Assembly (NCBI GenBank): GCA_947383835.1
Contig: CANDEV010000013.1
Location: 1 to 64,000, forward strand
DNA length: 64,000 bases
Origin: an uncultured Clostridia bacterium
Lineage (GTDB): Bacteria; Bacillota; Clostridia; Oscillospirales; Ruminococcaceae
Direction of reading: 5' to 3'
The first letter of the stretch is position 1; every line of letters starts with the position of its first letter. Shown here in pieces: positions 1 to 8,315 of the stretch. Below the pieces are notes generated by a model that saw nothing but the letters and a program-made list of their open reading frames with translations, was not told where the DNA came from and ran no database searches. The position numbers and the translations under genes were made by a program.

Positions 1-236
1 GCGAGATAGGCGCAAAGGGTATCGCGAAAAAGGTACTCATGCTGATTATTGTGGCGGTTGCCAACGTCCTGGACGTGCAGATAATTGGCGGCGGCGCGGC
101 TTTGCGGAATATTACCATTATTTTCTATGCGGCTAATGAGGTTATTTCGCTGCTGGAGAATACGGGGGCGTTGGGTGTGCCCTATCCGCAGAAGCTTATG
201 GACGTGCTGGAGCAGTTGAAAAATAAGGATAAATAA
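1..236 (+). CDS. Phage lysis holin, 5' partial
   Basis: The reading frame is open from base 3 at the window edge and stops at 236, so the gene begins upstream. The visible 77 residues start EIGAKGIAKKVLM, then a hydrophobic helix, and end with a charged lysine-rich tail. This matches the C-terminal half of the toxin-secretion/phage-lysis holin family (Phage_holin_4), which makes membrane pores that let endolysin reach the wall. Membership is inferred from the GxxGIAKK-hydrophobic-VxD pattern. It opens the run of phage-type genes up to 1905. Confidence 0.7.
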   Translation, partial: EIGAKGIAKKVLMLIIVAVANVLDVQIIGGGAALRNITIIFYAANEVISLLENTGALGVPYPQKLMDVLEQLKNKDK

Positions 237-253
237 AATTTGCAGGAGTGCTT

Positions 254-481
254 ATGAAAATTACAGAAACGTCAGGATTGAACCGTGCTGAATGGGTTGA
301 ACTTATTGACAACTGGATTTTCAATGAGAAGCATAGAGCGATTTTAAAACGCCGACTTTTGGACGAAGTTAAAATCGAAAAGCTTTCAGAGGAATTTAAT
401 TTGTCAGTAGATAGCATTAAAAAGATAATACGCAAACATATACCCACTCTGAAAAGACATATTGAAAATAAGGACACATAA
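254..481 (+). CDS. Small HTH (sigma-70 region 4-like) phage protein
   Basis: A 75-residue protein. The ATG at 254 is preferred over a GTG at 248 because the AGGAG site at 244-248 sits correctly before it. Residues about 20-70 read as a helix-turn-helix of the sigma-70 region 4 / ECF type (KHRAILKRRLLDEVK, then EKLSEEFNLSVDSIKKIIRKH). Such small sigma-like proteins in prophages often act on late transcription, but that role is inference. It lies 18 bp after the holin in the same direction. Confidence 0.6.
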   Translation: MKITETSGLNRAEWVELIDNWIFNEKHRAILKRRLLDEVKIEKLSEEFNLSVDSIKKIIRKHIPTLKRHIENKDT

Positions 482-535
482 AGTCACTTTAAAGTATCCG
501 TTTCGTCACTTGTAAGAAAGCCTTTTAAATGCTAT

Positions 536-575
536 TATAATATTAAGCAAATCGGGTCGACACGGTTTGCTTAAT
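536..575 (+). promoter_or_regulatory. -10 box and perfect 10-bp inverted repeat
   Basis: TATAAT at 536-541 is followed at once by ATTAAGCAAA (542-551), a 14-nt loop, and the exact complement TTTGCTTAAT (566-575). No convincing -35 is seen. The repeat would lie at the transcript start, so it could be an operator or a 5' hairpin for the gene at 602. Confidence 0.4.
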
Positions 576-601
576 AAATTTATTTGAAAGGAAAATTTAC
601 T

Positions 602-1168
602 ATGGCAGAATTTGATAACAGATACGCTTCCAACGGCAAAGGTAATGCAGGTGTTGCATTAGGTGTTGTTGGTACAGCACTCGGCGGACTTGCAGCACTC
701 GGCAACGGTGGTCTTTGGGCAATGAACGGCGGAAACTGTAACCGCGCAGGCTGGGGCAATTGTGGCGAATGCAGTGAGAATACTCCTGTTACTCGCTTTG
801 AGTTGGATCAGCAAAAGGAACTTGCTGCGGTAAAGTCAGAAAACGCCCTTCTTAAAGCCAATACTTACAACGACCAGAAAAATATTGAGATGTACAAATA
901 TGTTGACGGCAGGTTTAGGGAGTTTGAGGCAGCACTTGCTCAGCAGGCAGTCTTTAATCAGAAAACTTCGGACGGCATTGAGCTTGTTCGTAAGGACATT
1001 GCCATGGAAGCTGAACGTCGTTGCTGCGCTGATAATGCTATTGTCACTTATGCAAATGCGACATTTTATGCTAAGCTCATCGCAGGCATTACAGCGACTA
1101 CCGACACTACTCCGCAGAGTACTTACAATCCCATTCCAAAATGTACTCCTTGCTGTAACGACAACTAA
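602..1168 (+). CDS. Phage-associated Gly- and Cys-rich protein, unknown function
   Basis: A 188-residue protein. The ATG at 602 follows GAAAGGA (586-592); a TTG at 584 overlaps that site and is less likely. The N-terminal third is glycine-rich and hydrophobic (GVVGTALGGLAALGNGG) with scattered cysteines (CNRAGWGNCGEC). The middle (about 65-125) is a predicted coiled coil, followed by RRCC and a C-terminal CTPCC cluster. The layout resembles proteins common in Clostridiales prophages, which have no assigned function. Paired cysteines at both ends suggest metal binding or disulfides (inference). Confidence 0.6.
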   Translation: MAEFDNRYASNGKGNAGVALGVVGTALGGLAALGNGGLWAMNGGNCNRAGWGNCGECSENTPVTRFELDQQKELAAVKSENALLKANTYNDQKNIEMYKYVDGRFREFEAALAQQAVFNQKTSDGIELVRKDIAMEAERRCCADNAIVTYANATFYAKLIAGITATTDTTPQSTYNPIPKCTPCCNDN

Positions 1169-1175
1169 CTAAAAA

Positions 1176-1202
1176 GGGGCGGCTTGTCCGCCCCATACTT
1201 TT
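1176..1202 (+). terminator. GC-rich hairpin, possible intrinsic terminator
   Basis: GGGGCGG (1176-1182), loop CTTGT, CCGCCCC (1188-1194), then a broken T tract (ATACTTTTA). It lies between two co-directional phage genes, so it may attenuate transcription rather than end it. Confidence 0.5.
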
Positions 1203-1217
1203 ATGGAGGTTCACAAA

Positions 1218-1607
1218 ATGAGAATAAAATTTGAAGCGGTACTGGACGGTATAGCAAAATTCATGGATAGAGAAATATATTCGGGCATGAATGACTGGCA
1301 GGAAGTCATTGCACGGGTCACAATCGGACAGATATTTGAGAATAGGGCAGTGGTCAAGGAGTCGTTTATAAACAATGGTCTCGTCAGAACATTTGGCATT
1401 ATTGACGAAAATGGCGACGTAGAAATAGAACGCCTTGCGTCAAGCCTGAAAACAGAAATACAGCGCAAGGAGAAGCTTACGTTTAAAGTTCCGTTGTTTG
1501 GAAGCCTGACCTTTCACCCGTCGGACGTTGACAGCCTGTATGAAATGATTACCGGCGCAACTTTAATTAATGAGATTACGGAGGTTACTGAAAATGAAAG
1601 CAATTAA
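1218..1607 (+). CDS. Phage hypothetical protein
   Basis: 129 residues from the ATG at 1218, with GGAGG at 1205-1209 upstream. I do not recognise a domain. It is acidic and predicted mixed alpha/beta, with no signal peptide or membrane segment. Its last 14 nt overlap the next gene, which suggests translational coupling within the phage block. Confidence 0.6.
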   Translation: MRIKFEAVLDGIAKFMDREIYSGMNDWQEVIARVTIGQIFENRAVVKESFINNGLVRTFGIIDENGDVEIERLASSLKTEIQRKEKLTFKVPLFGSLTFHPSDVDSLYEMITGATLINEITEVTENESN

Positions 1608-1905
1608 ACATATTACAGACGATATGCTTGAGGAGGTCCATGACGCTAAGCACCGTATTGAGCGTGCTATGAAATTCAAGCCGCTTTACCCCGACATTGC
1701 GAGGCGTGAAAGCGAGATCGCAGCGCAGGAGCTTGTACATTCAGAAAAGGATCATAATTCGGTAATGGAACTTATTGAGGAGTTCAAAAAGACTAAGGGC
1801 GACCCTCCCGAGTATATGCTGGAGTTTTGGAAAGAGATTCATAAGTGCTACATGGAGAAATACGCCCATGTCAAGTATATGATCGAACTTTTTAATAAGT
1901 CTTGA
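1594..1905 (+). CDS. Phage hypothetical helical protein
   Basis: 103 residues from ATG 1594, with GGAGG at 1581-1585. Almost wholly helical and charged, rich in Lys, Glu and His. No known motif was found. It overlaps the preceding gene by 14 nt and is the last gene before the probable right end of the element next to tRNA-Pro. Confidence 0.6.
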   Translation: MKAIKHITDDMLEEVHDAKHRIERAMKFKPLYPDIARRESEIAAQELVHSEKDHNSVMELIEEFKKTKGDPPEYMLEFWKEIHKCYMEKYAHVKYMIELFNKS

Positions 1906-1938
1906 AAATATCCCCGCTGACTTTGTTGGCGGCGATAT

Positions 1939-1958
1939 TTGACACCTATTTTGACACC
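1939..1958. repeat. Paired TTGACACC direct repeats (possible integrase arm sites)
   Basis: TTGACACC occurs at 1939-1946 and again at 1951-1958, a 12-bp step. The pair sits between the last phage gene and tRNA-Pro. Similar pairs with an 11-bp step occur at the ends of the guaA elements later in the window. They look like arm-type binding sites for a tyrosine integrase whose gene lies outside the window (inference). Confidence 0.4.
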
Positions 1959-2022
1959 TACCTTTAAGGAAAATTACAGATTTTTAGAGATTTTTAATTC
2001 TTTTTATGACTTAAACAAAAAT

Positions 2023-2064
2023 AAAAAAACCCTGCAAATTACGCAAAATACGTAATTTGCAGGG
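2023..2064 (-). terminator. Intrinsic terminator of tRNA-Pro
   Basis: A perfect 14-bp inverted repeat (2030-2043 with 2051-2064, 7-nt loop) is followed on the minus strand by seven T residues (A run 2023-2029 on the plus strand). It lies 9 bp past the tRNA 3' end. Confidence 0.85.
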
Positions 2065-2073
2065 ATTTCATCT

Positions 2074-2150
2074 TGGTCGAGGCGACGGGACTTGAACCCA
2101 CGGCCTCTGCGTCCCGAACGCAGCGCTCTACCAAACTGAGCCACGCCTCG
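2074..2150 (-). tRNA. tRNA-Pro (anticodon CGG)
   Basis: Read on the minus strand, the molecule has acceptor stem CGAGGCG/CGCCTCG with an encoded A+CCA end, the D-loop GGCTCAGTTTGGTAGAGC, and anticodon stem CTGCG/CGCAG. The loop is TTCGGGA, so the anticodon is CGG, decoding CCG (proline). The T arm reads GTGGGTTCAAGTCCC. Its 3' end faces the phage block, the usual arrangement when an element has used a tRNA 3' end as attachment site. Confidence 0.95.
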
Positions 2151-2236
2151 ATACCATTATTTATTACATTATATGACCGCTGCACATAAAAGTCCCTGCC
2201 ATTAACAGAAACAATATCACTGTTACAGCATAAAAT

Positions 2237-2265
2237 ATTATACCACAAAAAAATAAATTTGTAAA
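2237..2265 (-). promoter_or_regulatory. Promoter for tRNA-Pro
   Basis: On the minus strand, TTTACA (2260-2265), 17-bp spacer, TATAAT (2237-2242). Five of six -35 bases and all -10 bases match the housekeeping consensus. It predicts a leader of about 80 nt before the tRNA. Confidence 0.7.
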
Positions 2266-2348
2266 GTGTTTTGGCAAAAAATTTATTTTTGATTTGTGAT
2301 CGTCCAAACAGTCCTTCGTTAAATAAATATCAGAAAGGAATGATCATT

Positions 2349-4487
2349 TTGGGACTTACCTCAAAGTCAGTGGGCAAAAACGCCTGTGACAACGATTTTA
2401 CCGTGGAAAGGATCGACGGCGGCAAGGTTATTGCTCTGGCGGGAAATCCAAATGTTGGAAAGTCAACTGTTTTTAACGCTCTCACAGGCATGAACCAGCA
2501 CACCGGAAACTGGACGGGAAAAACTGTCCAAAACGCGCAGGGTACCTGTACAGCAGGGGAAGCCACATATACTATGGTAGATATTCCAGGTACATATTCC
2601 CTTTTGGCGCACTCCGCGGAGGAGGAGGTTGCCCGTGATTTCATATGCTTCGGCGGAACGGACGCAGTGATCGTGGTATGCGACGCGACTTGTTTGGAGC
2701 GCAATCTTAATCTTGTGCTGCAAACTATTGAGATCACCGAGCATACACTTGTCTGCGTAAATCTTCTTGACGAAGCCAAAAAGAAAAAAATCACCGTCGA
2801 TCTTGCAAAGCTGAGTGAATTACTGGGCGTACCCGTATGCGGCGCGGCGGCAAGAAACGGAGAAGGAATTTCCGAAATGATGGAAAAGCTCCCCGAAGTA
2901 ATAAACCGCAAACCTCCTCAAAAGCCATGCGTTACCTACTCGGAGGAGGTGGAGACCGCCCTCTCCATGATAACGCCCGTCCTGGAAAAAAAGCTTTTGG
3001 GAAAGCTTTCTCCCCGCTGGACTGCCATTCGCCTGCTGGACAGGGACGAGAAGCTGAACAAGTCCATAAGTGATTTTATCGGCTTTGACATAGATATGGA
3101 CGAAGACGTCTCCCGCGCAGTCTATACCGCCGCCGATTACCTTATAGAGCGCGGCATTGACTCCCAAAAGCTGAAGGATATGATAGTTACGTCCATAGTT
3201 CAAAACGGAGAAAAAATTGCCGAACAGTGTACCGCCTTTGAGCGCCCCGATTACTACGAGCGGGACAGAAAGATCGACCGCATTCTTACACATAAAATAT
3301 GGGGCGTGCCTATCATGGCAGCAATGCTTCTTGTCATTTTTTGGATAACCATTGAAGGGGCGAATTACCCCTCCGACCTGCTTTTCGGCGCACTGTTTGC
3401 TCTTGGCGATAAGCTTTCCGCACTTATGAGCAATATCGGCGCACCGACTTGGCTTAACTCTATGCTTGTGGACGGCGTGTACCGGGTTCTTGCATGGGTA
3501 ACCGCTGTAATGCTGCCCCCAATGGCAATATTTTTCCCCTTATTTACCCTTTTGGAGGACGTGGGCTACCTGCCGCGAGTTGCATTTAATCTTGATAAAT
3601 ACTTCAAAAAAGCAAACGCCTGCGGAAAACAAGCCCTCACCATGGCAATGGGCTTCGGCTGCAATGCTGCGGGAGTAACAGGCTGCCGCATAATCGATTC
3701 GCCGAGGGAACGTCTCATAGCAATTCTTACCAACAGCTTTGTGCCCTGCAACGGACGCTTTCCAACGATAATAGCGGTCATAACCATGTTTATGACCGCA
3801 GGGGCGGCAGGCTTCGGGCAAAGCTTTCTGTCAGTACTGATACTTACCGCAGTGATAATTTTGGGGGTGATCCTCACCTTTCTCATGTCCCGCTTCCTGT
3901 CCGCAACCGTGCTGAAAGGCGTACCCTCGTCATTTGCGCTGGAGCTGCCACCGTACCGCCGACCGCAGATTGGCAAGGTTATAGTCCGCTCAATTTTTGA
4001 CAGGACTATCTTCGTTTTAGGCAGAGCAGTCGCTGTTGCCGCGCCCGCCGGTTTTGTGATATGGCTTTTGGGCACGGTGCAGATCGGCGGTACTCCGCTG
4101 CTAACCGTTTGCGCCGACTTTTTAGACCCCTTTGCAAGCTTTATCGGGCTGGACGGCGTTATCCTCCTCGCCTTTATTTTGGGCTTTCCCGCAAACGAAA
4201 TTGTAGTACCGATCATGCTCATGGCGTATATGTCCGAGGGAAAGATCGTTGAGTACGAAAGTCTGGACACCTTAAAACAGCTTCTCATAGACAACGGCTG
4301 GACAATTACCACCGCAGTCTGCACTCTGCTTTTCATGCTCTGTCATTTCCCCTGCTCCACCACCTGCATGACAATAAAAAAGGAGACGGGAAGTCTCAAA
4401 TGGACTGCCGCCGCCTTTTTCCTGCCATTTGCCGTCGGCATCGTAATATGTGCAGTTGCGGCAAATGTTATGCGTATTTTTATTTAA
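2349..4487 (+). CDS. feoB: Ferrous iron transporter FeoB
   Basis: 712-residue inner-membrane Fe(II) importer. The TTG at 2349 is chosen because AGAAAGGA (2332-2339) is well spaced before it; the ATG at 2340 is too close. The N-terminal G domain has GNPNVGKST at 32-40 (P loop), the switch TGNWTGKTV, DIPGTYSL (G3) and NLLD (G4). The NFeoB helical domain follows, then the membrane core with two GATE-like halves (FFPLFTLLEDVGYLPR, and the CGKQALTMAMGFGCNAAG Cys-containing segment). Length is normal for the family. No feoA is visible alongside. It is monocistronic and convergent with ksgA. Confidence 0.95.
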   Translation: MGLTSKSVGKNACDNDFTVERIDGGKVIALAGNPNVGKSTVFNALTGMNQHTGNWTGKTVQNAQGTCTAGEATYTMVDIPGTYSLLAHSAEEEVARDFICFGGTDAVIVVCDATCLERNLNLVLQTIEITEHTLVCVNLLDEAKKKKITVDLAKLSELLGVPVCGAAARNGEGISEMMEKLPEVINRKPPQKPCVTYSEEVETALSMITPVLEKKLLGKLSPRWTAIRLLDRDEKLNKSISDFIGFDIDMDEDVSRAVYTAADYLIERGIDSQKLKDMIVTSIVQNGEKIAEQCTAFERPDYYERDRKIDRILTHKIWGVPIMAAMLLVIFWITIEGANYPSDLLFGALFALGDKLSALMSNIGAPTWLNSMLVDGVYRVLAWVTAVMLPPMAIFFPLFTLLEDVGYLPRVAFNLDKYFKKANACGKQALTMAMGFGCNAAGVTGCRIIDSPRERLIAILTNSFVPCNGRFPTIIAVITMFMTAGAAGFGQSFLSVLILTAVIILGVILTFLMSRFLSATVLKGVPSSFALELPPYRRPQIGKVIVRSIFDRTIFVLGRAVAVAAPAGFVIWLLGTVQIGGTPLLTVCADFLDPFASFIGLDGVILLAFILGFPANEIVVPIMLMAYMSEGKIVEYESLDTLKQLLIDNGWTITTAVCTLLFMLCHFPCSTTCMTIKKETGSLKWTAAAFFLPFAVGIVICAVAANVMRIFI

Positions 4488-4561
4488 TGTACACTTAATT
4501 CTGCAATTTGTCTACAAATAATCTGCAATTAGTTAATTATTTATCAGCAATTTGTCTGCAA

Positions 4562-5413
4562 TTAAAGCAAATTTTCCGAAATTGCGACAAAATCCGCCAT
4601 TTTTAGCTGTTCCGCCCTTGCAGTTTCGGAAATTCCCGCGCTTTTCACTGCCGCAGTTACCGTTTGCTTGTCAAGTCCCAATGCAGAGGAGATGCTGTTG
4701 CAAATATTTTTCCTCCGTTGAGAGAAAGCTCCGCGAACCACCTTGAAAAAGAATTTTTCGTCGGAGATTTCCAGCTCGGTTTCCTTTTTAACATCAAGAC
4801 GAATTACACAGGAATCCACATTAGGCGCAGGCATAAAGCTGCCCCGTGAAACGCCAAACAGCAGCTTCGGCTCGGAGTAGTACCGTACCGCCGCCGTGAC
4901 CGCCCCCGCGTCCCGTGTACCCATTTCAGCGCAGAGCCGCTTGCCTGCTTCTTTCTGCACCATTACAGTTATGGACTCTATGGGCAGGCGGCTTTCCAGC
5001 AAAAGCATAATGACAGGGGAGGTTATATAGTAAGGAAGATTTGCACAAACTCCAACTTTCAGCCCCGCAAAATTTTCGGAGATTATTTTTGCAAGGTCAG
5101 CTTTCATAACGTCCTCGTTGATGATTTTTACATTATTATGCTCCGCCAGAGTTTCCTCCAGCACGGGGATAAGACGGCTGTCTATCTCAACAGCCGCGAC
5201 CTTTTCCGCACGTTTTGCAAGCTCGTGGGTCAGAACGCCTATGCCTGTGCCTATTTCCAAGATACCCCAACCCTGCTGTGCGTTTCCCATTTCCGCAATT
5301 TTGGGACAGACCGAGGGATTTACCAAAAAATTCTGCCCCAAATTTTTATTGAAAGAAAAGCCGTGCCGTTCAAAAATATCACGAATTACGGTAATGTTTG
5401 TCAGATTTTCCAT
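4562..5413 (-). CDS. ksgA: 16S rRNA dimethyladenosine methyltransferase KsgA (RsmA)
   Basis: 283 residues. KsgA dimethylates the two adjacent adenines near the 3' end of 16S rRNA, using SAM, late in 30S assembly. Visible motifs are NLGQNFL near residue 22, the SAM-binding LEIGTGIGVLT, VEIDSRL, and the catalytic NLPYYITSP. The C-terminal helical RrnaAD domain is complete. A good AAGGA site precedes ATG 5413. It converges with feoB across about 75 bp of AT-rich DNA that holds three TCTGCAATT-like repeats but no clear terminator. Confidence 0.95.
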   Translation of the reverse strand: MENLTNITVIRDIFERHGFSFNKNLGQNFLVNPSVCPKIAEMGNAQQGWGILEIGTGIGVLTHELAKRAEKVAAVEIDSRLIPVLEETLAEHNNVKIINEDVMKADLAKIISENFAGLKVGVCANLPYYITSPVIMLLLESRLPIESITVMVQKEAGKRLCAEMGTRDAGAVTAAVRYYSEPKLLFGVSRGSFMPAPNVDSCVIRLDVKKETELEISDEKFFFKVVRGAFSQRRKNICNSISSALGLDKQTVTAAVKSAGISETARAEQLKMADFVAISENLL

Positions 5414-5471
5414 TTTTATATCCTTTTCTTAATTATTTATAGAATATTTATTGCTTTTTTATTATCAAATG

Positions 5472-6266
5472 CTATTTAAAAAATAAATATGTAACCGCAA
5501 GAAAAAGCGGCTGATGAATTACATAAAGCCACAGGGAGTATCTGCCGCAGAAGTTCACAAAGGGCAGCTTCATGCTGTAGACAAAATTAGGAAATTCGCC
5601 GTCCCGAAAAAGGTTTGAAAGACCTGTCCCCGCAAGGAAAATAAAGCCGTAAGGTATCAGCGGAAAATAGTCCGATGAGTAGAAATCGCTTGTTGTTATA
5701 CCTATCGGATACAAATACGGCAGGTCGTGAGGCAAGTCGAGCTTGACGGAGTCCACAATAAAATAGAGAGTTTCGGTGCGGTGGAAATTGAAAAAAATTA
5801 CAGAAAGTGCCCCGAATATCACGAACACCAGCATTTGCGGAAGTCTTTTCAAAACGGGTGAGATCACGCCGTAAATAAGCATTGCCGACCCGAAGCAAGA
5901 AAGTACTCCAAACACGATAAGGTTATCGGGAGAAAAAGCCGCCGTAGCAAGCGTGAGAAGCTCTCCCAAAAGAAAAATCGTCGCGCCGCGTCTTAGGACA
6001 TTTTTTGAAAATCCCGCGCAGATCCCCGATACGGAGAAAAGAATTACCAGAAAAAGGTTATGAACAATATCCATAGTATCGGAGAAAAAGAAAGGGATTT
6101 CCTTTCCGCAGAAAAAAATCAAATCGTACAGCAAATGGTAAACCATAACGAAAATTATGGCGAAACCGCGTAGCATATCAAGCATTCCCACACGGTTGTT
6201 TCTTCCAATTTCAGGATTTGCGTGACTTCTTGACAGCTTTTCTTTTTCAAATGTTATCTGCGGCAT
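5472..6266 (-). CDS. Acyltransferase-like membrane protein (DUF1624 / HGSNAT-cat type)
   Basis: 264 residues from ATG 6266, which overlaps the TGA of the upstream gene (ATGA) with GAGGAAA before it, so it is translationally coupled. Residues about 20-35 read RVGMLDMLRGFAIIFVMVYH, the Arg-Gly and His signature that opens the heparan-alpha-glucosaminide N-acetyltransferase-like family. About seven hydrophobic segments follow, with a C-terminal LWLYVIHQP like other acyltransferase-3 relatives. It probably acetylates an envelope glycan, but the substrate cannot be told from sequence. Confidence 0.75.
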   Translation of the reverse strand: MPQITFEKEKLSRSHANPEIGRNNRVGMLDMLRGFAIIFVMVYHLLYDLIFFCGKEIPFFFSDTMDIVHNLFLVILFSVSGICAGFSKNVLRRGATIFLLGELLTLATAAFSPDNLIVFGVLSCFGSAMLIYGVISPVLKRLPQMLVFVIFGALSVIFFNFHRTETLYFIVDSVKLDLPHDLPYLYPIGITTSDFYSSDYFPLIPYGFIFLAGTGLSNLFRDGEFPNFVYSMKLPFVNFCGRYSLWLYVIHQPLFLAVTYLFFK

Positions 6267-7150
6267 CAAATTTCCTCGCTTTCTGCGTAAATTCCCGCGT
6301 GGCTTGAAATATCCTCCCCAAAAGGAACAACGGGAATTCCGCATATTTCTTTCGGTATTTCCGCGCAATTTCCTCCGCTTCCGGAAATTATTTCCGTAAT
6401 TTCCACAGCGTTTGCGTTTTTTCTGTATTTTATTTGCGCGGCGGTTCGGGGTATTTCCGCTTTGGAAATTTCAAGACTGTCGGGTACTATTATCGTTTTC
6501 AGAGAGTCACATTCTGAAAAAACATCTGCGCCAAAATATTCAACGCTGTACGGTATCGTTATAGTTTCCAATAATTCACATTTGGCAAATGCACACATAC
6601 CAATAGATTTAACATTTTTAGGTATCGTTAATTCCGTCAGAGAGCTGCATTCCAAAAATGCGTGATCGCCGATAAGCGTAACATTTTCAGGTATTTCAGC
6701 CGACGTAAGAGAACAGCATTTGCTAAATGTCAAGTCAGAAATGCTGCCAAGCTTGTCTGGAAGTTTTATGGAGCTAAGGTAAATACAGTCCGCAAAAGCC
6801 AAGTCGCCAATAAAAACAACACTGTTGGGAATTTTAACAGACGTAAGTGACTCACAATGTCTGAAAGCAAAAAAACCAATATGAACAACACCGTCAGGTA
6901 TTTCTATTGAAGCAACAGAGGTACAATTTTCAAATGCACCGCTGGCGATTTCTTTGACAGGCTTTCCCTCAATTTCGGCAGGAATGACAACTTCTGCGTC
7001 AGAGCCAATATATTTGATAATTTTTATGCCGTCGTCCGATATTGAATATTTAAAATCGCTTACAGGTGTTTCCTCCGCAGCAAATGAGGGTACAGCCAAC
7101 GCCGCAAACAGTAGATACACCGTCAAAACCGCAAAAATTTTCTTTATCAA
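6266..7150 (-). CDS. Secreted BspA-type leucine-rich-repeat protein
   Basis: 294 residues. It has a signal peptide (KK, a hydrophobic stretch, cleavage near AFAA at 24-25). Six or seven LRR_5 units follow at about 70-225, each a variant of F-x-x-C-x-x-L-x-x-I-x-I-P-x-x-V-x-x-I-G. These repeats build a solenoid used for adhesion or protein binding at the cell surface. There is no LPXTG or dockerin, so it is probably released or held non-covalently. It is the first gene of a two-gene operon with the membrane acyltransferase. The C-terminal 60 residues lack repeats. Confidence 0.85.
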   Translation of the reverse strand: MIKKIFAVLTVYLLFAALAVPSFAAEETPVSDFKYSISDDGIKIIKYIGSDAEVVIPAEIEGKPVKEIASGAFENCTSVASIEIPDGVVHIGFFAFRHCESLTSVKIPNSVVFIGDLAFADCIYLSSIKLPDKLGSISDLTFSKCCSLTSAEIPENVTLIGDHAFLECSSLTELTIPKNVKSIGMCAFAKCELLETITIPYSVEYFGADVFSECDSLKTIIVPDSLEISKAEIPRTAAQIKYRKNANAVEITEIISGSGGNCAEIPKEICGIPVVPFGEDISSHAGIYAESEEI

Positions 7151-7178
7151 AGCAATTCCCCCAAAATGCGTTTTTTAC

Positions 7179-7207
7179 ATTATACCATAAATACAAGGAA
7201 TTGTAAA
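7179..7207 (-). promoter_or_regulatory. Promoter of LRR-acyltransferase operon
   Basis: Minus strand TTTACA (7202-7207), 17-bp spacer, TATAAT (7179-7184), about 30 bp before the LRR start codon. It diverges from the dCMP deaminase promoter. Confidence 0.7.
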
Positions 7208-7238
7208 TCACAAATTTGCCGAAATATGAGGAAAACCC

Positions 7239-7266
7239 TTGACATATAGCTAAAAAGTGATAAAAT
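7239..7266 (+). promoter_or_regulatory. Promoter of dCMP deaminase gene
   Basis: TTGACA (7239-7244), 16-bp spacer, TAAAAT (7261-7266), 36 bp before the start codon at 7303. Confidence 0.7.
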
Positions 7267-7302
7267 AAAAATAACTAAACTTTTTTGAAAGGAATGACTT
7301 AA

Positions 7303-7800
7303 ATGGAATCCTATAAAAGAAGAGATAAGATCAACTACTATCTGGATATTGCCGAGACTGTTCTCGAAAGGGGTACTTGTCTGCGCCGCAACTTCGGAGC
7401 TATAATCGTCAAAAACGACAGCATTGTCTCCACAGGCTATGTTGGCGCACCTCGCGGCAGGGCGAACTGCGTGGACTTGGGCTACTGCACCCGCGAAAAG
7501 CTGAACGTCCCCAAGGGTCAGAGGTACGAGCTGTGCAGAAGCGTACACGCCGAGGCAAACGCCATTATTGCGGCTTCACGTGCGGAGACGCTGGGCGCGA
7601 CCCTTTATCTTGCCTGTCACGACGCGAAAACGGGGGAGCTTTACGGCGACGTTGAGCCTTGCTCCATGTGCAAGCGCATGATAATCAACGCCGGAATTTC
7701 CACCGTTATAATCCGCAACACAAAGGATACATACACTACAATAAACGTTGAAAGCTGGATTGACAAGGACGACTCCATAACAGGCACGGACGGGTACTGA
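7303..7800 (+). CDS. dCMP deaminase family protein (ComEB-like)
   Basis: 165 residues. Zn-dependent deaminase that converts dCMP to dUMP, feeding dTMP synthesis. The catalytic HAE is at 82-84 and the Zn cysteines at 120 and 123 (PCSMCKR). The family N-terminus (RRDKINYYLDIAETVLERGTC) and the inserted Cys-containing segment around 56-62 are present, so it is complete. Start chosen at ATG 7303 with GAAAGGA upstream. Monocistronic. Confidence 0.9.
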   Translation: MESYKRRDKINYYLDIAETVLERGTCLRRNFGAIIVKNDSIVSTGYVGAPRGRANCVDLGYCTREKLNVPKGQRYELCRSVHAEANAIIAASRAETLGATLYLACHDAKTGELYGDVEPCSMCKRMIINAGISTVIIRNTKDTYTTINVESWIDKDDSITGTDGY

Positions 7801-8175
7801 ACAGGCTGAACCTGCACCCTTGTTCTGCCCAAAAAGTTCGATACGGCAGGTTTGTAAATCCCCTATCAAGGGGCGGGGCAGTAATAAAAACAATAAAAAC
7901 GCTTTTCGGAATTTTTCCCGAAAAGTGTGATTTGACAAGCATAATAAAAAAATGGGTAAAGACGGGTAAAGTTGGGTAAACAAGGGTTCAAGTTGAATAA
8001 ATGTGAATATATCGTGGTTTATCAAGGTTTAATTTGACAAAAAGTTGAAACGGTGGAATTTTTTGGTGTCAAAAGATTTCGCCGTTTTTGGCTTTTTTTA
8101 ATTGGAAATTTTTAAAATCACCAAAAGCATTAAAATCGTTTTAACGCTTATTAAAACAAAACCCGAAAATAGCGT
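7801..8175. other. Long AT-rich intergenic region
   Basis: No gene is supported here. A small GC hairpin CCCCT-ATCA-AGGGG lies at 7860-7873, a weaker relative of the one at 33568-33584. The rest is AT-rich DNA between the deaminase and the prophage repressor and marks the left margin of the prophage remnant. Confidence 0.5.
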
Positions 8176-8231
8176 AAAATAGGCATTTTAAGCGTTTTAA
8201 ATAAATTTTAAAGCGTTAAAAAGCCTATTTT
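8176..8231. repeat. 56-bp imperfect AT-rich palindrome
   Basis: The outer arms AAAATAGGC (8176-8184) and GCCTATTTT (8223-8231) are exact complements. The inner arms also pair except for a GCG on both sides and one A/T change. It stands near the left end of the Mu-like remnant. It could be a binding site, a former element end, or a hairpin followed by a T-rich stretch. Confidence 0.5.
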
Positions 8232-8287
8232 TATTTTTATTAATTATTGGAAATTTTTTAATGGCAATATAGCAACTAAAATTACCT

Positions 8288-8311
8288 TTAATAGCAACCA
8301 GTTGCTATTAA
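8288..8311. repeat. Perfect 11-bp inverted repeat after the repressor gene
   Basis: TTAATAGCAAC (8288-8298), CA, GTTGCTATTAA (8301-8311). It lies 4 bp beyond the stop of the minus-strand repressor gene. It may be a short terminator or an operator; the 2-bp centre favours a protein-binding dyad. Confidence 0.45.
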
Positions 8312-8315
8312 GATT

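Noticed and set aside
2271..2348. Longer N-terminus for FeoB
   Set aside because: The extra residues precede the ribosome site at 2332-2339 and do not resemble the family; TTG 2349 gives the usual GLTSKS start.
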